Part shown: in pieces, positions 8,680 to 16,706 of the stretch | Layout of the letters: the number at the start of each line of letters is the position of its first letter | Position numbering within the stretch: position 1 is the first letter of the stretch | NCBI GenBank assembly: GCA_024695285.1 | Contig: JAILIM010000065.1 | Coordinates: 1 to 34,588, forward strand | DNA length: 34,588 nt | Source: Bacteroidales bacterium | Lineage (GTDB): Bacteria > Bacteroidota > Bacteroidia > Bacteroidales > UBA932 | Direction: 5' to 3' | Made by a program: the position numbers and the translations under genes | Notes under the pieces: model-generated | What the model saw: the letters and a program-made list of their open reading frames with translations, nothing else | Database searches by the model: none | Told to the model about the DNA's origin: nothing

Positions 8680-8687
8680 CAAAGATA
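8680..8687 (-). promoter_or_regulatory. Putative internal promoter for glgP-ribF (-7 box TATCTTTG)
   Basis: TATCTTTG on the minus strand (8687-8680) matches TAnnTTTG and lies in the 42-base gap between the GH57 gene and the phosphorylase gene. No clear TTTG is seen at the -33 position. The distance to the ATG (24 bases) would give a leader of about 18-20 bases. It would let phosphorylase be expressed apart from the biosynthetic genes upstream. Confidence 0.45.
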
Positions 8688-8697
8688 CAAAAAATAA

Positions 8698-9882
8698 TTA
8701 TTGTGCGTCGTTGATGCGGATGATGAAGTCGCTGAGGACGTTCATGTAGTTGATAAAGGCTTCGTAGGGGGTGCCGTAAGGGCTGAAGCGCTTGTGGATC
8801 TCGCCGTCGGAGAAGAACTTGGTGCACATATAATACAGGTGGTCGCTCTCCTGCAGGTGGCCGAAATCGGCCCAGAGCTCGGGATCGCCGATGAGGGCCA
8901 GCTTCTCGGTCTGGCGATACAGCTTGTTGAAGGCATCCTGCTGCAGTTCGTTGCCGAGCCACGCGCTGAGGTCCCTCTCTTCGTCGGCCCAGGAAATGGG
9001 ATCCGGCACGCCGAGGGAGGCCACGGGCTTGATGTTCTTCGCCGCCTGGGCGGGGGTCACGAACTCCATGCCGCCGTCCGAGAGCACCTGCGCGGGAAGG
9101 GCGCGCATGAAATCGAATATGCCGCTCTCGGCCTTCTGGTGCTCGCCGAAGGTCTCGTAGTCCATGAACAGGTTCACGATATCTCCGTCCGCCTCCTTGA
9201 GCCATCCGGTGAACTTCTCGGCCGTCAGGGGCCACTCGGACCAGCCGCGCTCGGAGAAGCGGAAGGCCAGGTCGTCGCTGAGCTGGTAGTTGCGGAGAAG
9301 GAGCTTCAGGCGGGGCTGGGACTCGGCAGTGTAGATATAATCCGGACTCTTCCAGCCCATGATGTGGCGGGCGCCTTCCGTGAGCATGGTCTTGAATCCG
9401 AGGTCATAGACCTGGCGGGCGATGGCGTCGGAATAGATGAGCTCGGTGTTGCGGAAGGTCACGGGAGTGACGCCGAGGTATTCCTCGACGGCCTTCTTGT
9501 GCTTCTCCACCTGGTGGATGAACTCGGCGGGGGCGGCCAGGGAGGCAAGCGAGTGGTAGTAGGTCTCGCAGAGGAACTCCACCTTGCCGGTGGCCGCAAG
9601 CTTACGGAAGCTGTCCAGCACCTCGGGGGCATAGCGGTCGAACTGTTCGAGCGCCGAGCCGGAGATCGAAAAAGCCACCTTGAACTTGCCCTTGCTCTTG
9701 GTGATGGCCTCGAGAAGCAGTTCATTCATCGGCAGATAGCACTTCTGCGCCACTCTCTTGAGGATGGTGCGGTTGGCGTAGTCGTCGTAGTAGTGGGAGT
9801 CCTTCCCTATGTCGAAGAACCGGTACTGACGGAGCCTTGTGGGCTGATGGACCTGGAAATAAAGGCAGATTGACTTTTTCAT
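8698..9882 (-). CDS. GH57 family alpha-glucan enzyme (alpha-amylase / 4-alpha-glucanotransferase type)
   Basis: A 394-residue glycoside hydrolase family 57 protein. Visible family motifs are YFQVHQP at 8-14, VEFLCETYYHSL at 101-112 with the likely nucleophile E106, and NLFMDYETFGEH at 237-248 with the likely acid/base D241. There is no signal peptide, so it acts in the cytoplasm on glycogen or maltodextrin; whether it hydrolyses, transfers or branches cannot be told from sequence. The start is MKKSICLYFQ at 9882: its ATG overlaps the TGA of the upstream glycosyltransferase gene as ATGA, a classic coupling arrangement. Longer in-frame starts would run into the upstream gene and add no conserved sequence. 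Bacteroides species carry a similar GH57 gene beside their glycogen synthase and debranching genes. Confidence 0.92.
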   Translation of the reverse strand: MKKSICLYFQVHQPTRLRQYRFFDIGKDSHYYDDYANRTILKRVAQKCYLPMNELLLEAITKSKGKFKVAFSISGSALEQFDRYAPEVLDSFRKLAATGKVEFLCETYYHSLASLAAPAEFIHQVEKHKKAVEEYLGVTPVTFRNTELIYSDAIARQVYDLGFKTMLTEGARHIMGWKSPDYIYTAESQPRLKLLLRNYQLSDDLAFRFSERGWSEWPLTAEKFTGWLKEADGDIVNLFMDYETFGEHQKAESGIFDFMRALPAQVLSDGGMEFVTPAQAAKNIKPVASLGVPDPISWADEERDLSAWLGNELQQDAFNKLYRQTEKLALIGDPELWADFGHLQESDHLYYMCTKFFSDGEIHKRFSPYGTPYEAFINYMNVLSDFIIRINDAQ

Positions 9883-11165
9883 AACAGTGATTCGTAAACT
9901 TTTTTCAATTTGGCGGTGGCGCCGTTCCACTTGAGTTCATTGACCTCGTCGTAGCCTTGCTTGGAGGCGAAGGAGGTCAAGGCGGGATAGGACACGAGGG
10001 CGTAGATGTCGTTGGCAAGCGCGTCCACATCCCAGAAATCCACCTTCAGGGCGTACTTCAGCACTTCTGCGGCACCCGACTGGTGGGAGATGATTGAAGG
10101 CACTCCCGTGCGCATGGCCTCAAGCGGCGAGATGCCGAAGGGCTCGGACACGGAAGGCATGATATAGACGTCCGAAAGGGCAAACATCTTCTGCACTTCG
10201 GCTCCGCGGAGGAAGCCGGTGAAGTGGAAGCGGTCGGAAATGCCCAGTCGGGCCACCTGGCGTATGGCGCGGTTCATCATGTCGCCGCTGCCGGCCATCA
10301 CGAAACGCACGTTCTTGGTGCGCTTGAGCACCTTTGCGGCGGCTTCTATGAAGTATTCGGGACCCTTCTGGAAGGTGATGCGGCCCAGGAAAGTCACGAC
10401 CTTGTCGCGCACGCCGCGCTCCACGCTGATGTCTTCGCGGCCGCTGAAATCGACGGCGTTGTGGACGGTCACGACCTTGGAGGGGTCGATGCCGTATTTG
10501 TTGATCACGATGCCGCGCGTGAGGTCGCTCACGGTCACCACGCGGTCGGCGGCCATCATGCCGCGGGTCTCGATGTCGAGCACGCGGGTGTCGATGTGCT
10601 TCTCGTCGCCGCGGTCGTATGAGGTGGCGTGGACGTGGACCACCAGCGGCTTGCCGGTCAGCTCCTTGGCTGCTATGCCGGCAAGGTAGGTGAGCCAGTC
10701 GTGGGCGTGGATGACGTCGAACTCGTCGATGTGCTCCATGGCGATCGTGCCGCCCACCTGGGCATAGCGGGACACCTCTTCCATCAGGTTGGCCCCGTAC
10801 TTGCCGGAGAACTTGAACTTCTGTCCGAAGCCCACCGTGGTCTCCTTGACGCCTTCCTTCTTCATCTTCTCGATGGCGTCGAAATATTCTTCCGGATCCA
10901 CATAAGGGACTATGTTGGAATCCACGTAGACGAACTTGACCTTGTTGATGAACTCCTCGACCGTCTCGGAGACGTTGCGCACAGCCACGTCGCTGGCGTT
11001 GATGATGGTCGTGGCGCTCTGGTCTTCGTCGCCGGAGGCGTTGGGCATCACGAACAGGGTCTCGACTCCGTTGTGGGCCAAACCCTTGACTATGCCCTCG
11101 CAGGCCGTGCCGAGGCCGCCTGCAATATGGGGAGGAAACTCCCAGCCGAACATCAAAACTCTCAT
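9879..11165 (-). CDS. Glycogen synthase-like glycosyltransferase (GT4/GT5 type, GT-B fold)
   Basis: A 428-residue GT-B glycosyltransferase expected to extend alpha-1,4-glucan chains from a nucleotide-glucose donor. The N-terminal domain begins MRVLMFGWEFPPHIAGGLGT, the glycine-rich acceptor-side signature of glycogen/starch synthase-like enzymes. It also has VIHAHDWLTYLAG and VVHVHATSYDRGD. The C-terminal domain has VTFLGRITFQKGPEYFIEAA and the retaining-GT E-x7-E motif SEPFGISPLEAM. The donor (ADP- or UDP-glucose) cannot be read from the sequence. An unusually good Shine-Dalgarno sequence precedes the ATG, inside the last codons of the debranching gene. The gene lies 3 bases after that gene and overlaps the GH57 gene by 4. 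Confidence 0.9.
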   Translation of the reverse strand: MRVLMFGWEFPPHIAGGLGTACEGIVKGLAHNGVETLFVMPNASGDEDQSATTIINASDVAVRNVSETVEEFINKVKFVYVDSNIVPYVDPEEYFDAIEKMKKEGVKETTVGFGQKFKFSGKYGANLMEEVSRYAQVGGTIAMEHIDEFDVIHAHDWLTYLAGIAAKELTGKPLVVHVHATSYDRGDEKHIDTRVLDIETRGMMAADRVVTVSDLTRGIVINKYGIDPSKVVTVHNAVDFSGREDISVERGVRDKVVTFLGRITFQKGPEYFIEAAAKVLKRTKNVRFVMAGSGDMMNRAIRQVARLGISDRFHFTGFLRGAEVQKMFALSDVYIMPSVSEPFGISPLEAMRTGVPSIISHQSGAAEVLKYALKVDFWDVDALANDIYALVSYPALTSFASKQGYDEVNELKWNGATAKLKKVYESLL

Positions 11166-11168
11166 GGT

Positions 11169-13106
11169 CTATACCTCCTTTTGCTTGTCCAACAGATATT
11201 CCACGGTCAGGAGCGCGGCCGTGCTGAGCGCGGAAGAAATGGCTCCGTGCGGCTCGTGGGGCGGATCTCCGTCGTAGAGTTCGGAGAAGGCTCCGACGCC
11301 GTGCTTGCTGAGGTCGGCCCAGAAGCCCTCCACAAGCCACTCGGCCTTCTTAATGAACGCGGGGCCTTTCACCCTCAGGGACACGTCCACGTACTGCTCG
11401 AGCAGGAACGGGCGTGTGCAGCCCTGGTGGTAGGCGAGGTCGCGCTCGAGCTGCGAGCCCTCATAGACGCCCTTGTACTTGACGTCGCGGGGCGAGAGGG
11501 TGCGGATGCCGCGGGAGGTCACGAGCTCGCCGTCGATGACCCTCAGGATAGAGGGCACCATCTCTTCGTCCACGGGAGAATTCTTCACCCAGACGGCGTA
11601 GAGCTGGTTGGGACGGACGTCCAGGTTCTGGCCGAAACCGTCCACGTAGTCGGCGAGGCAGCCCCTTTCTTCGTTCCAGAAAGTGGAGATGAAGTTGTCT
11701 TTTATCATGTCCTTGAGCTGGCTCCACTTGGCCACGAAGGCGCTGCCCTTGGGGCCGTAGGCGCCCTCCATCTCGAGCGCGAAGCAGATGGCGTTGTACC
11801 AGAATGCGTTGGTCTCCACCTGGTAGCCGGCGCGTTCGGTCACGGCCCTGCCGCCTATGTAGGCGTTCATCCACGTGAGGGCCACGCCGTCCACCTGGGC
11901 CCAGAGCAGGCCGTTCGGGTGCATGGCCACTTCCTTGCGGCAGCCGGGCATGTAGCTGTCGATGACGTCCTTCATGATGACGCCGTATTTCTTCCACACC
12001 TTCTTCGGGTCAGCGCCGTAGTCCAGGTAGGCCTGGAGGGTGCATGCCAGGTAGAGCGGGGCCTCCACCTGGGTGGTGCGGCGCAGCAGGCGCTCCTGCT
12101 CTTCGGCCACGAGGTTGTCCAGTATCTCCTCGAAATGGGCCGGGCTATGGAGGCCGTGGAGGGTGAGGCCGGGCAGGGCCTGGAGAGTCTCGCGCAGCAG
12201 GCCGGTGTACATCCAGGAAAGGCCTGCGTTGATCATCTCCACGCCGTTGTGGCGGGTGATGAGGCTGTCGGCGCAGCGGACCAGCTGGTCGCGGTAGCCG
12301 GAGATCTCGGGAGTGCGGCGCTCATAGGAAGTGAAGCGGCGCTTCAGGCCTGCGGGCTCCTCCTGCTCGAGGGATGCGGAGAACACGAGGGAGCCGCCCT
12401 TGCCGAGCCTTGCGTTGAAGACGCCCGGGGTGAAGAGGTCTTCGGTGCAGTCGAAGCCGCGGCGGAACTCGTCCGAATAGGTGATGCGGTTGTTCCAGCA
12501 GGGCATGTACTTCCATTCGGCATCCTTGTCGCTGAGCTGCAGGTGCAGGTCCGGGAAATTGGGATACATGCGGAACGACACGCCGCCGGGAATCTCGGTG
12601 TAGGAAGTGTTTGCGGCGTCGTTCTGGCTGGTCAGGGCGTGGATGTTGCGGAAAGCGAGGAAGGGCTTGAGGATGAGCGTCACGGGCGCCGGGGTCCGGA
12701 GCAGGTCGTAGCGGATCAGGATCTGGTCCTTGTCCGGGGAAAGGATGAGGCTCTTGCGCAGCACCACCTCTCCCACCTGGTAGGTCACCTGGGGCACCGG
12801 GTCGGCCGAGAAGTCCACGACGTATTTGTGGCCCCTTGGCTCATAGATGTCGCCGTAGCAGTGGATACCGAGGTTGAACTGCTTGCCGTTCACGATGATG
12901 CTCTCGTCGAGGGCGGATAGCAGCAGGAAGCGGTCGCCTCCGAAGCGGTCCAGGGTCACTGCAAGGAGGCCGTGGTAGCGGCGGGTGTTGCAGGTCACGA
13001 TGGACGTGTTGCAATAGGCTCCGGTTTTGTTGGCGGAAATGATCTCGCGCTTGAGCGAGTAGGCCAGGTTGACCAGTTCGTTTTTGTTGAATTTTAAGAA
13101 TGCCAT
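11169..13106 (-). CDS. Glycogen debranching enzyme (amylo-alpha-1,6-glucosidase, GH133-type)
   Basis: A 645-residue cytosolic protein expected to remove alpha-1,6 branches from glycogen. The N-terminal GDE_N-type domain shows NKTGAYCNTSIVTCNTRRYH and GLLAVTLDRFGG; the C-terminal (alpha/alpha)6 GDE_C-type domain shows ALPGLTLHGL, TWMNAYIGGRAVTERAGY and ETNAFWYNA. ATG 13106 (MAFLKFNKNE) is chosen because it falls 5 bases after the branching-enzyme stop and matches the usual family start; an ATG at 13139 would overlap that gene by 28 bases. Odd point: where relatives have a WGRD or RARD motif before the LPGL block, this protein has LLRET (Glu306), so a usually conserved Asp is Glu. The enzyme may still work, but activity should not be assumed. 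Confidence 0.9.
   Translation of the reverse strand: MAFLKFNKNELVNLAYSLKREIISANKTGAYCNTSIVTCNTRRYHGLLAVTLDRFGGDRFLLLSALDESIIVNGKQFNLGIHCYGDIYEPRGHKYVVDFSADPVPQVTYQVGEVVLRKSLILSPDKDQILIRYDLLRTPAPVTLILKPFLAFRNIHALTSQNDAANTSYTEIPGGVSFRMYPNFPDLHLQLSDKDAEWKYMPCWNNRITYSDEFRRGFDCTEDLFTPGVFNARLGKGGSLVFSASLEQEEPAGLKRRFTSYERRTPEISGYRDQLVRCADSLITRHNGVEMINAGLSWMYTGLLRETLQALPGLTLHGLHSPAHFEEILDNLVAEEQERLLRRTTQVEAPLYLACTLQAYLDYGADPKKVWKKYGVIMKDVIDSYMPGCRKEVAMHPNGLLWAQVDGVALTWMNAYIGGRAVTERAGYQVETNAFWYNAICFALEMEGAYGPKGSAFVAKWSQLKDMIKDNFISTFWNEERGCLADYVDGFGQNLDVRPNQLYAVWVKNSPVDEEMVPSILRVIDGELVTSRGIRTLSPRDVKYKGVYEGSQLERDLAYHQGCTRPFLLEQYVDVSLRVKGPAFIKKAEWLVEGFWADLSKHGVGAFSELYDGDPPHEPHGAISSALSTAALLTVEYLLDKQKEV
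11174..11180 (-). promoter_or_regulatory. Strong Shine-Dalgarno sequence for the glycosyltransferase gene
   Basis: The minus strand reads AAGGAGG (11180-11174), 8 bases before the ATG at 11165-11163. It lies within the final Lys-Glu-Val codons of the debranching gene. Strong SD motifs are uncommon in Bacteroidota, so this one supports the chosen start and suggests high or independent translation. A second good one (AAAGGAG) precedes the DUF1735 gene at 30720. Confidence 0.75.
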
Positions 13107-13111
13107 ATCGA

Positions 13112-15103
13112 TTATAGCTTTTTCAATACGATAGCGCACCTGCTGGGCAGGTACAGATACAGGGTGTGGTCATAGGACTGGTTGCCGTTGGGGCTGCGCT
13201 GCGGAAGCGCCGTGTGGCGTTCCCCGGGGGCGAGGCGCCCGAAACCGCCGAAGCGGGGCTCGTCCGAATTGAACACGCCCTCGAACTCCCCTTCAGGAGC
13301 CGAGAAGCCGTAGTCGGCAAAAGAGCCCTGAGGGTTGAAGTTCAGCGCAAATATACAGTTTTCCCGACGGAAAATCAATATTTTCTTCTCCTCGTCGGCG
13401 ACCAGCAGTTCCGGGGCGCCCTTGAGAAGCTTTTCCTTCTTGAGGAAATGCACCATAGCGGCGTCGAATTCCTCGAGTCCGTGGTAGCGGAGGGCAGGGT
13501 CGTCGGCTATGGACCAGAGGCGCCTGGCGTGCTTGAACGACCAGCCGTTCCCCTCCCTGGGGAAGTCTATCCATTCGGGGTGTCCGAATTCGTTGCCCAT
13601 GAAGTCGAGGTAGCCTCCGCCGCAGGTCGCGGCAGTGACGAGGCGTATCAGCTTGTGCAGGGCCACTCCCCTGTCCACCAGGTCGTTCTGCTGGTCCTTG
13701 CGCATGCTGAAGTACATTTCCTTGTCGATAAGGCGGAAGATTATGGTCTTGTCGCCCACGAGCGCCTGGTCGTGGCATTCGGCATAGCTGACGGTCTTTT
13801 CGTCGGCCCTCTTGTTGGTCAGTTCCCACCAGATTGCCCCGGGGCTCCACTGCTCGTCCGAGAGTTCCTTGATCCATTTGATCCAGTGGTCCGCTATGCC
13901 CATGGCCATGCGGAAGTCGAAGCCCACGCCGCCGGCCGCGAAGGGGGCGGCCAGGCCGGCCATTCCGCTCACGTCTTCGGCTATGGTCAGGGCCTTGGGA
14001 TTGACTTCGTGGATGAGCATGTTGGCAAGGCCCAGGTAGCTGACGGCGTTCTCGTCCACGCCTTCGTTGAAGTAGAGGGCGTAGTCGCCGAAATCGGCGC
14101 CGAGGCCGTGGTTCCAGTAGAGCATGCTGGTCACGCCGTCGAAGCGGAAGCCGTCCAGGTGGTACTCTTCGAGCCAGTATTTGCAGTTCGAGAGCAGGAA
14201 ATACTTGACCTCGTCCTTGCCGTAGTCGAAGCAGCGGGTGCCCCAGGCGGGGTGGTGGCCTGCGTCGCCGGGATAGAAGTACAGGTCTTCCCTGCCGTCC
14301 AGGCAGCCAAGGCCCTCGTTGACATTGCCTACGGCGTGGGAATGTACTATGTCCATGATCACGGCTATGCCGGCGGCGTGCGCTTCATCGACTAGCCGCT
14401 TGAACTCCTCCGGAGTGCCGAAACGGGAGCTGAGGGCGAAGAAACTGGACACCTGATAGCCGAAGGAACCGTAGTAGGGGTGCTCCTGGAGCGCCATTAT
14501 CTGGAGGGTGTCGTAGCCAAGACGCTTCACCCGCGGAAGGACGGTCTTTCGGAAGTCGTCGAAACTTGCGACCTTTTCCTCCTCGCCGGACATGCCGATG
14601 TGGCATTCATAGATGAGGGGGTGCGGACGCGGGCCCGGACGGCGGTGCTTCCATTCATAGGGGGCGGCATCCCAGACCTGGGCGCAGAACACCTTGGTCT
14701 CGGGGTCCTGCACCACGCGCGTGGCATACGCGGGGATGCGTTCACCTCCGCCTCCGGGCCACTCTATCCAGAGTTTGTAGAGGGCGCCGTGGGTGAGGAA
14801 CATCGCCGGGAGGCGGAGCTCCCAGTTGCCCTGCCCCACCGGGCTGAAAATGTAGTCCGGGGTGCGTTTCCAGTTGTTGAAATCGCCGATGAGGTAGATC
14901 CTGGAGGCATTGGGCGCCCATTCGCGGAGCACCCAGCCGTCCTTGTCTTTGTGGAGGCCGTAGTAGAGGTGGTTGTTGGCCACATCCGAAATCGGGCGGT
15001 CGCCGGCAAGCTTCCGCTTGTCGGCGAGGATGCGGTCGTGTCTGGCGTCGATGGCGCCTTTCCAGGGCTCCAGCCAGGGGTCGGTTTGGTATATCTTCTT
15101 CAT
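13112..15103 (-). CDS. glgB: 1,4-alpha-glucan branching enzyme, GH13 (eukaryote-like GH13_8 type)
   Basis: A 663-residue enzyme that makes alpha-1,6 branches in glycogen. A CBM48-like N-terminal domain (about 45-140, with REWAPNASRIYLIGDFNNW) precedes the GH13 barrel. The four barrel motifs are intact: DIVHSHAVGN at 251-260, GFRFDGVTSM at 318-327 with nucleophile D322, TIAEDVSGM with acid/base E376, and YAECHDQALVGDKT with H444-D445. MGNEFGHPEWIDFPREGN near the C-terminal part is typical of the eukaryote-like subgroup found in many Bacteroidota. No signal peptide. The ATG overlaps the xseB stop as ATGA, tying the glycogen genes to the exonuclease VII genes. The debranching gene follows after 5 bases. 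Confidence 0.95.
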   Translation of the reverse strand: MKKIYQTDPWLEPWKGAIDARHDRILADKRKLAGDRPISDVANNHLYYGLHKDKDGWVLREWAPNASRIYLIGDFNNWKRTPDYIFSPVGQGNWELRLPAMFLTHGALYKLWIEWPGGGGERIPAYATRVVQDPETKVFCAQVWDAAPYEWKHRRPGPRPHPLIYECHIGMSGEEEKVASFDDFRKTVLPRVKRLGYDTLQIMALQEHPYYGSFGYQVSSFFALSSRFGTPEEFKRLVDEAHAAGIAVIMDIVHSHAVGNVNEGLGCLDGREDLYFYPGDAGHHPAWGTRCFDYGKDEVKYFLLSNCKYWLEEYHLDGFRFDGVTSMLYWNHGLGADFGDYALYFNEGVDENAVSYLGLANMLIHEVNPKALTIAEDVSGMAGLAAPFAAGGVGFDFRMAMGIADHWIKWIKELSDEQWSPGAIWWELTNKRADEKTVSYAECHDQALVGDKTIIFRLIDKEMYFSMRKDQQNDLVDRGVALHKLIRLVTAATCGGGYLDFMGNEFGHPEWIDFPREGNGWSFKHARRLWSIADDPALRYHGLEEFDAAMVHFLKKEKLLKGAPELLVADEEKKILIFRRENCIFALNFNPQGSFADYGFSAPEGEFEGVFNSDEPRFGGFGRLAPGERHTALPQRSPNGNQSYDHTLYLYLPSRCAIVLKKL

Positions 15104-15282
15104 TTTCCGAGGTTTTCCACTTTTTCACGCGCAGTGCGCAGGTATTTGCGGCACCCGGCGATGAGTTCTTCCGAGCGCTTGATGTATTTGTCTATGTCGT
15201 CCAGGCCCGTCGCGGGGTCGGAGACGCGGGCGGCAATGTCTTCAAGTTCCGCCATCGCTTTCTTGTAGTCGAATTCAGCCAT
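15100..15282 (-). CDS. xseB: Exodeoxyribonuclease VII small subunit
   Basis: A 60-residue, mostly helical protein (FDYKKAMAELEDIAARV at the start, then DIDKYIKRSEELI) that matches the XseB helical hairpin in length and pattern. XseB subunits bundle around the C-terminal helices of XseA to form exonuclease VII, which degrades single-stranded DNA to oligonucleotides. The start overlaps the xseA stop by 8 bases and the stop overlaps the glgB start by 4, so all three are probably translationally coupled. Confidence 0.92.
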   Translation of the reverse strand: MAEFDYKKAMAELEDIAARVSDPATGLDDIDKYIKRSEELIAGCRKYLRTAREKVENLGK

Positions 15283-16444
15283 TTACAGTACAGTTTACGG
15301 TTCCGTCCGGGAAACGCACGTCCAGCGCGTCGCCGGCTTTAATGCCCCGGGCGCTTTTCAGCAGCCTTCCCGTAGGGTCGGTCACGAGGGTGTAGCCGCT
15401 CTCCAGCAGCTTGCGGGGATTGAATGTGAATATACGGGACTGTAGTTCCGAGAGTTTCTGCTCGCCGCCGGAAATCTTGCCGGACAGGGCGAGGGAGAGG
15501 ATGCGTAGGCGCTTGTCCAGGGCGGCCTCGGATGCGCTCACGGCGGCCAGCAGGCCCATCCTGAGCCGGTGCGCGAGGTCCTGGATGCGTTCGTCTTCCT
15601 GCGCCACGGCGTCGATGAAGAGGTCGGCGAGGGCGGTAGGGGTCTTGACCGCTTCGCAGGCCACCATGTCGGCGATATGGGTGTCACGGTCGTGGCCGAT
15701 CGCGGTGAAGACAGGGAGCGGGAAGCGCGCGATCGCGGCGCACAGGTTATAGTCGTCGAAGCACGCCAGATCGAGGCTGGAGCCTCCGCCTCGAAGGATT
15801 AAAGCGGCGTCAAAACCTGAGGCTTCTGCGATGCGCTCAAGGGCGGCGACTATCGAAACGGGGGCTGTGTCGCCTTGCATGGTGGCGGGGAAAAGCTGCA
15901 CGTCGAACGCGAAGCCGTATTCGTTCTCGAGCAGGTGGCGGCGGAAATCGCCGTATCCGGCGGCGTCTTCGGCGGAGATGACCGCGAGGCGGTAGGGCAC
16001 GTCAGGCAGGGCCAGCTCCTTTTGGAGGTCGATGAGCTCTTCCTTCTCGAGGCGCTCTATAGTCTCGCGGCGGCGCAGTTCGGCCTCGCCGAGCGTGTGC
16101 TCCACATCGACATCGCTGATGACCAGCGTGATGCCGTAGAGCTCGCTGTAGTTGACACGGACTTCGAAAATCACTGAGACTCCCGACTGGAGCGGAGCGC
16201 CCGTCGCCGCGGCGAACTTGCCCAGGACAGCGGCGGCATACGAGCGCCAGATGACGGCACGGATTTTAGCCACGGGACCCGAGGGTCCGCTCTGGCATAA
16301 TTCCAGGTAGCAATGGCCGTTGCCGCGCTGCTGGATCGACGCTATCTCCGCACGCACCAGCACCTCCTCGGGGATGGCATCCTCGACGCCTTCCCGTATA
16401 ATCTGCTGCAGTTCATACAGCTCCAGTGCTTCCTTTTCCCGCAT
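15275..16444 (-). CDS. xseA: Exodeoxyribonuclease VII large subunit
   Basis: A 389-residue cytosolic nuclease subunit. An N-terminal OB-fold (about 10-110, with EVLVRAEIASIQQRGNGHCY) is followed by the catalytic ExoVII_large domain with AALILRGGGSSLDLACFDD, FTAIGHDRDTHIADMVA and KTPTALADLF, then a helical C-terminal region for XseB binding ending in NPRKLLESGYTLVTDP. ATG 16444 (MREKEALELYELQQ) is preferred to the in-frame ATG at 16480 because family similarity begins there and a TATATTTG promoter box (16457-16450) ends 5 bases upstream; the longer start would place that box inside the coding region. The gene heads the xseAB-glycogen operon. Confidence 0.95.
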   Translation of the reverse strand: MREKEALELYELQQIIREGVEDAIPEEVLVRAEIASIQQRGNGHCYLELCQSGPSGPVAKIRAVIWRSYAAAVLGKFAAATGAPLQSGVSVIFEVRVNYSELYGITLVISDVDVEHTLGEAELRRRETIERLEKEELIDLQKELALPDVPYRLAVISAEDAAGYGDFRRHLLENEYGFAFDVQLFPATMQGDTAPVSIVAALERIAEASGFDAALILRGGGSSLDLACFDDYNLCAAIARFPLPVFTAIGHDRDTHIADMVACEAVKTPTALADLFIDAVAQEDERIQDLAHRLRMGLLAAVSASEAALDKRLRILSLALSGKISGGEQKLSELQSRIFTFNPRKLLESGYTLVTDPTGRLLKSARGIKAGDALDVRFPDGTVNCTVNG

Positions 16445-16449
16445 TCTTA

Positions 16450-16481
16450 CAAATATAAAAATCTTTTGTCTGATTAACAAG
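16450..16481 (-). promoter_or_regulatory. Putative promoter of the xseAB-glycogen operon
   Basis: On the minus strand TATATTTG (16457-16450) matches TAnnTTTG; CTTG (16481-16478) is a 3-of-4 match to TTTG at -33 with a 20-base spacer. The -33 element lies in the first unit of the 23-bp tandem repeat. The -7 box ends 5 bases before the xseA ATG, so transcription would start at or next to the start codon. Confidence 0.6.
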
Positions 16482-16535
16482 TTAGCGGCTGTCTGATTAA
16501 CAAATCAGCGGCTGTCTGATTAACAAGTTAGCGGC
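16467..16535 (+). repeat. Three tandem 23-bp repeats upstream of xseA
   Basis: Units at 16467-16489, 16490-16512 and 16513-16535 each begin TGTCTGATTAACAA and end AGCGGC. Units 1 and 3 are identical; unit 2 has two changes (16504 and 16506 relative to the others). Each unit can form a 6-bp hairpin with loop AACA (for example 16493-16498 with 16503-16508). The rest of the gap up to the REP repeat (16536-16590) is GC-rich with no recognised feature. Confidence 0.85.
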
Positions 16536-16590
16536 GCCGAAAAGGTCCGCCGCCGGAAAAAGCGGCAGACAAGAGGAATTTCGCCATGAT

Positions 16591-16705
16591 GTTCAAGGTC
16601 CGTTTTCAGAGCCGGGATCTTGAACACTAAAACAGCAAGAGAGGCCCGCAGAACACATAGTCGGTGTTCAAGGTCCCCCACGTTATTTCAGACCTTGAAC
16701 ATCAG
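16591..16705. repeat. Left 115-bp REP-like double-hairpin repeat
   Basis: Two inverted repeats share the stem GTTCAAGGTC. The first is 16591-16602 with 16615-16625 and has a mismatch from a T in the right arm; the second is 16664-16673 with 16691-16700, perfect over 10 bp with a 17-base loop. A spacer of about 39 bases separates them. The repeat ends 1 base before the transposase stop codon (16709-16707). Confidence 0.85.
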
Positions 16706-16706
16706 T

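Noticed and set aside
11850..12030. Asn in the TWMN segment of the debranching enzyme as evidence of inactivity
   Set aside because: Eukaryotic enzymes have TWMD here, but my recollection is that Bacteroides-type enzymes normally carry TWMN, so it is not informative alone.
10629..12920. A 763-codon open frame on the plus strand across the glycosyltransferase and debranching genes
   Set aside because: It is a mirror frame of two well-supported genes, spans their junction, and shows no motif.
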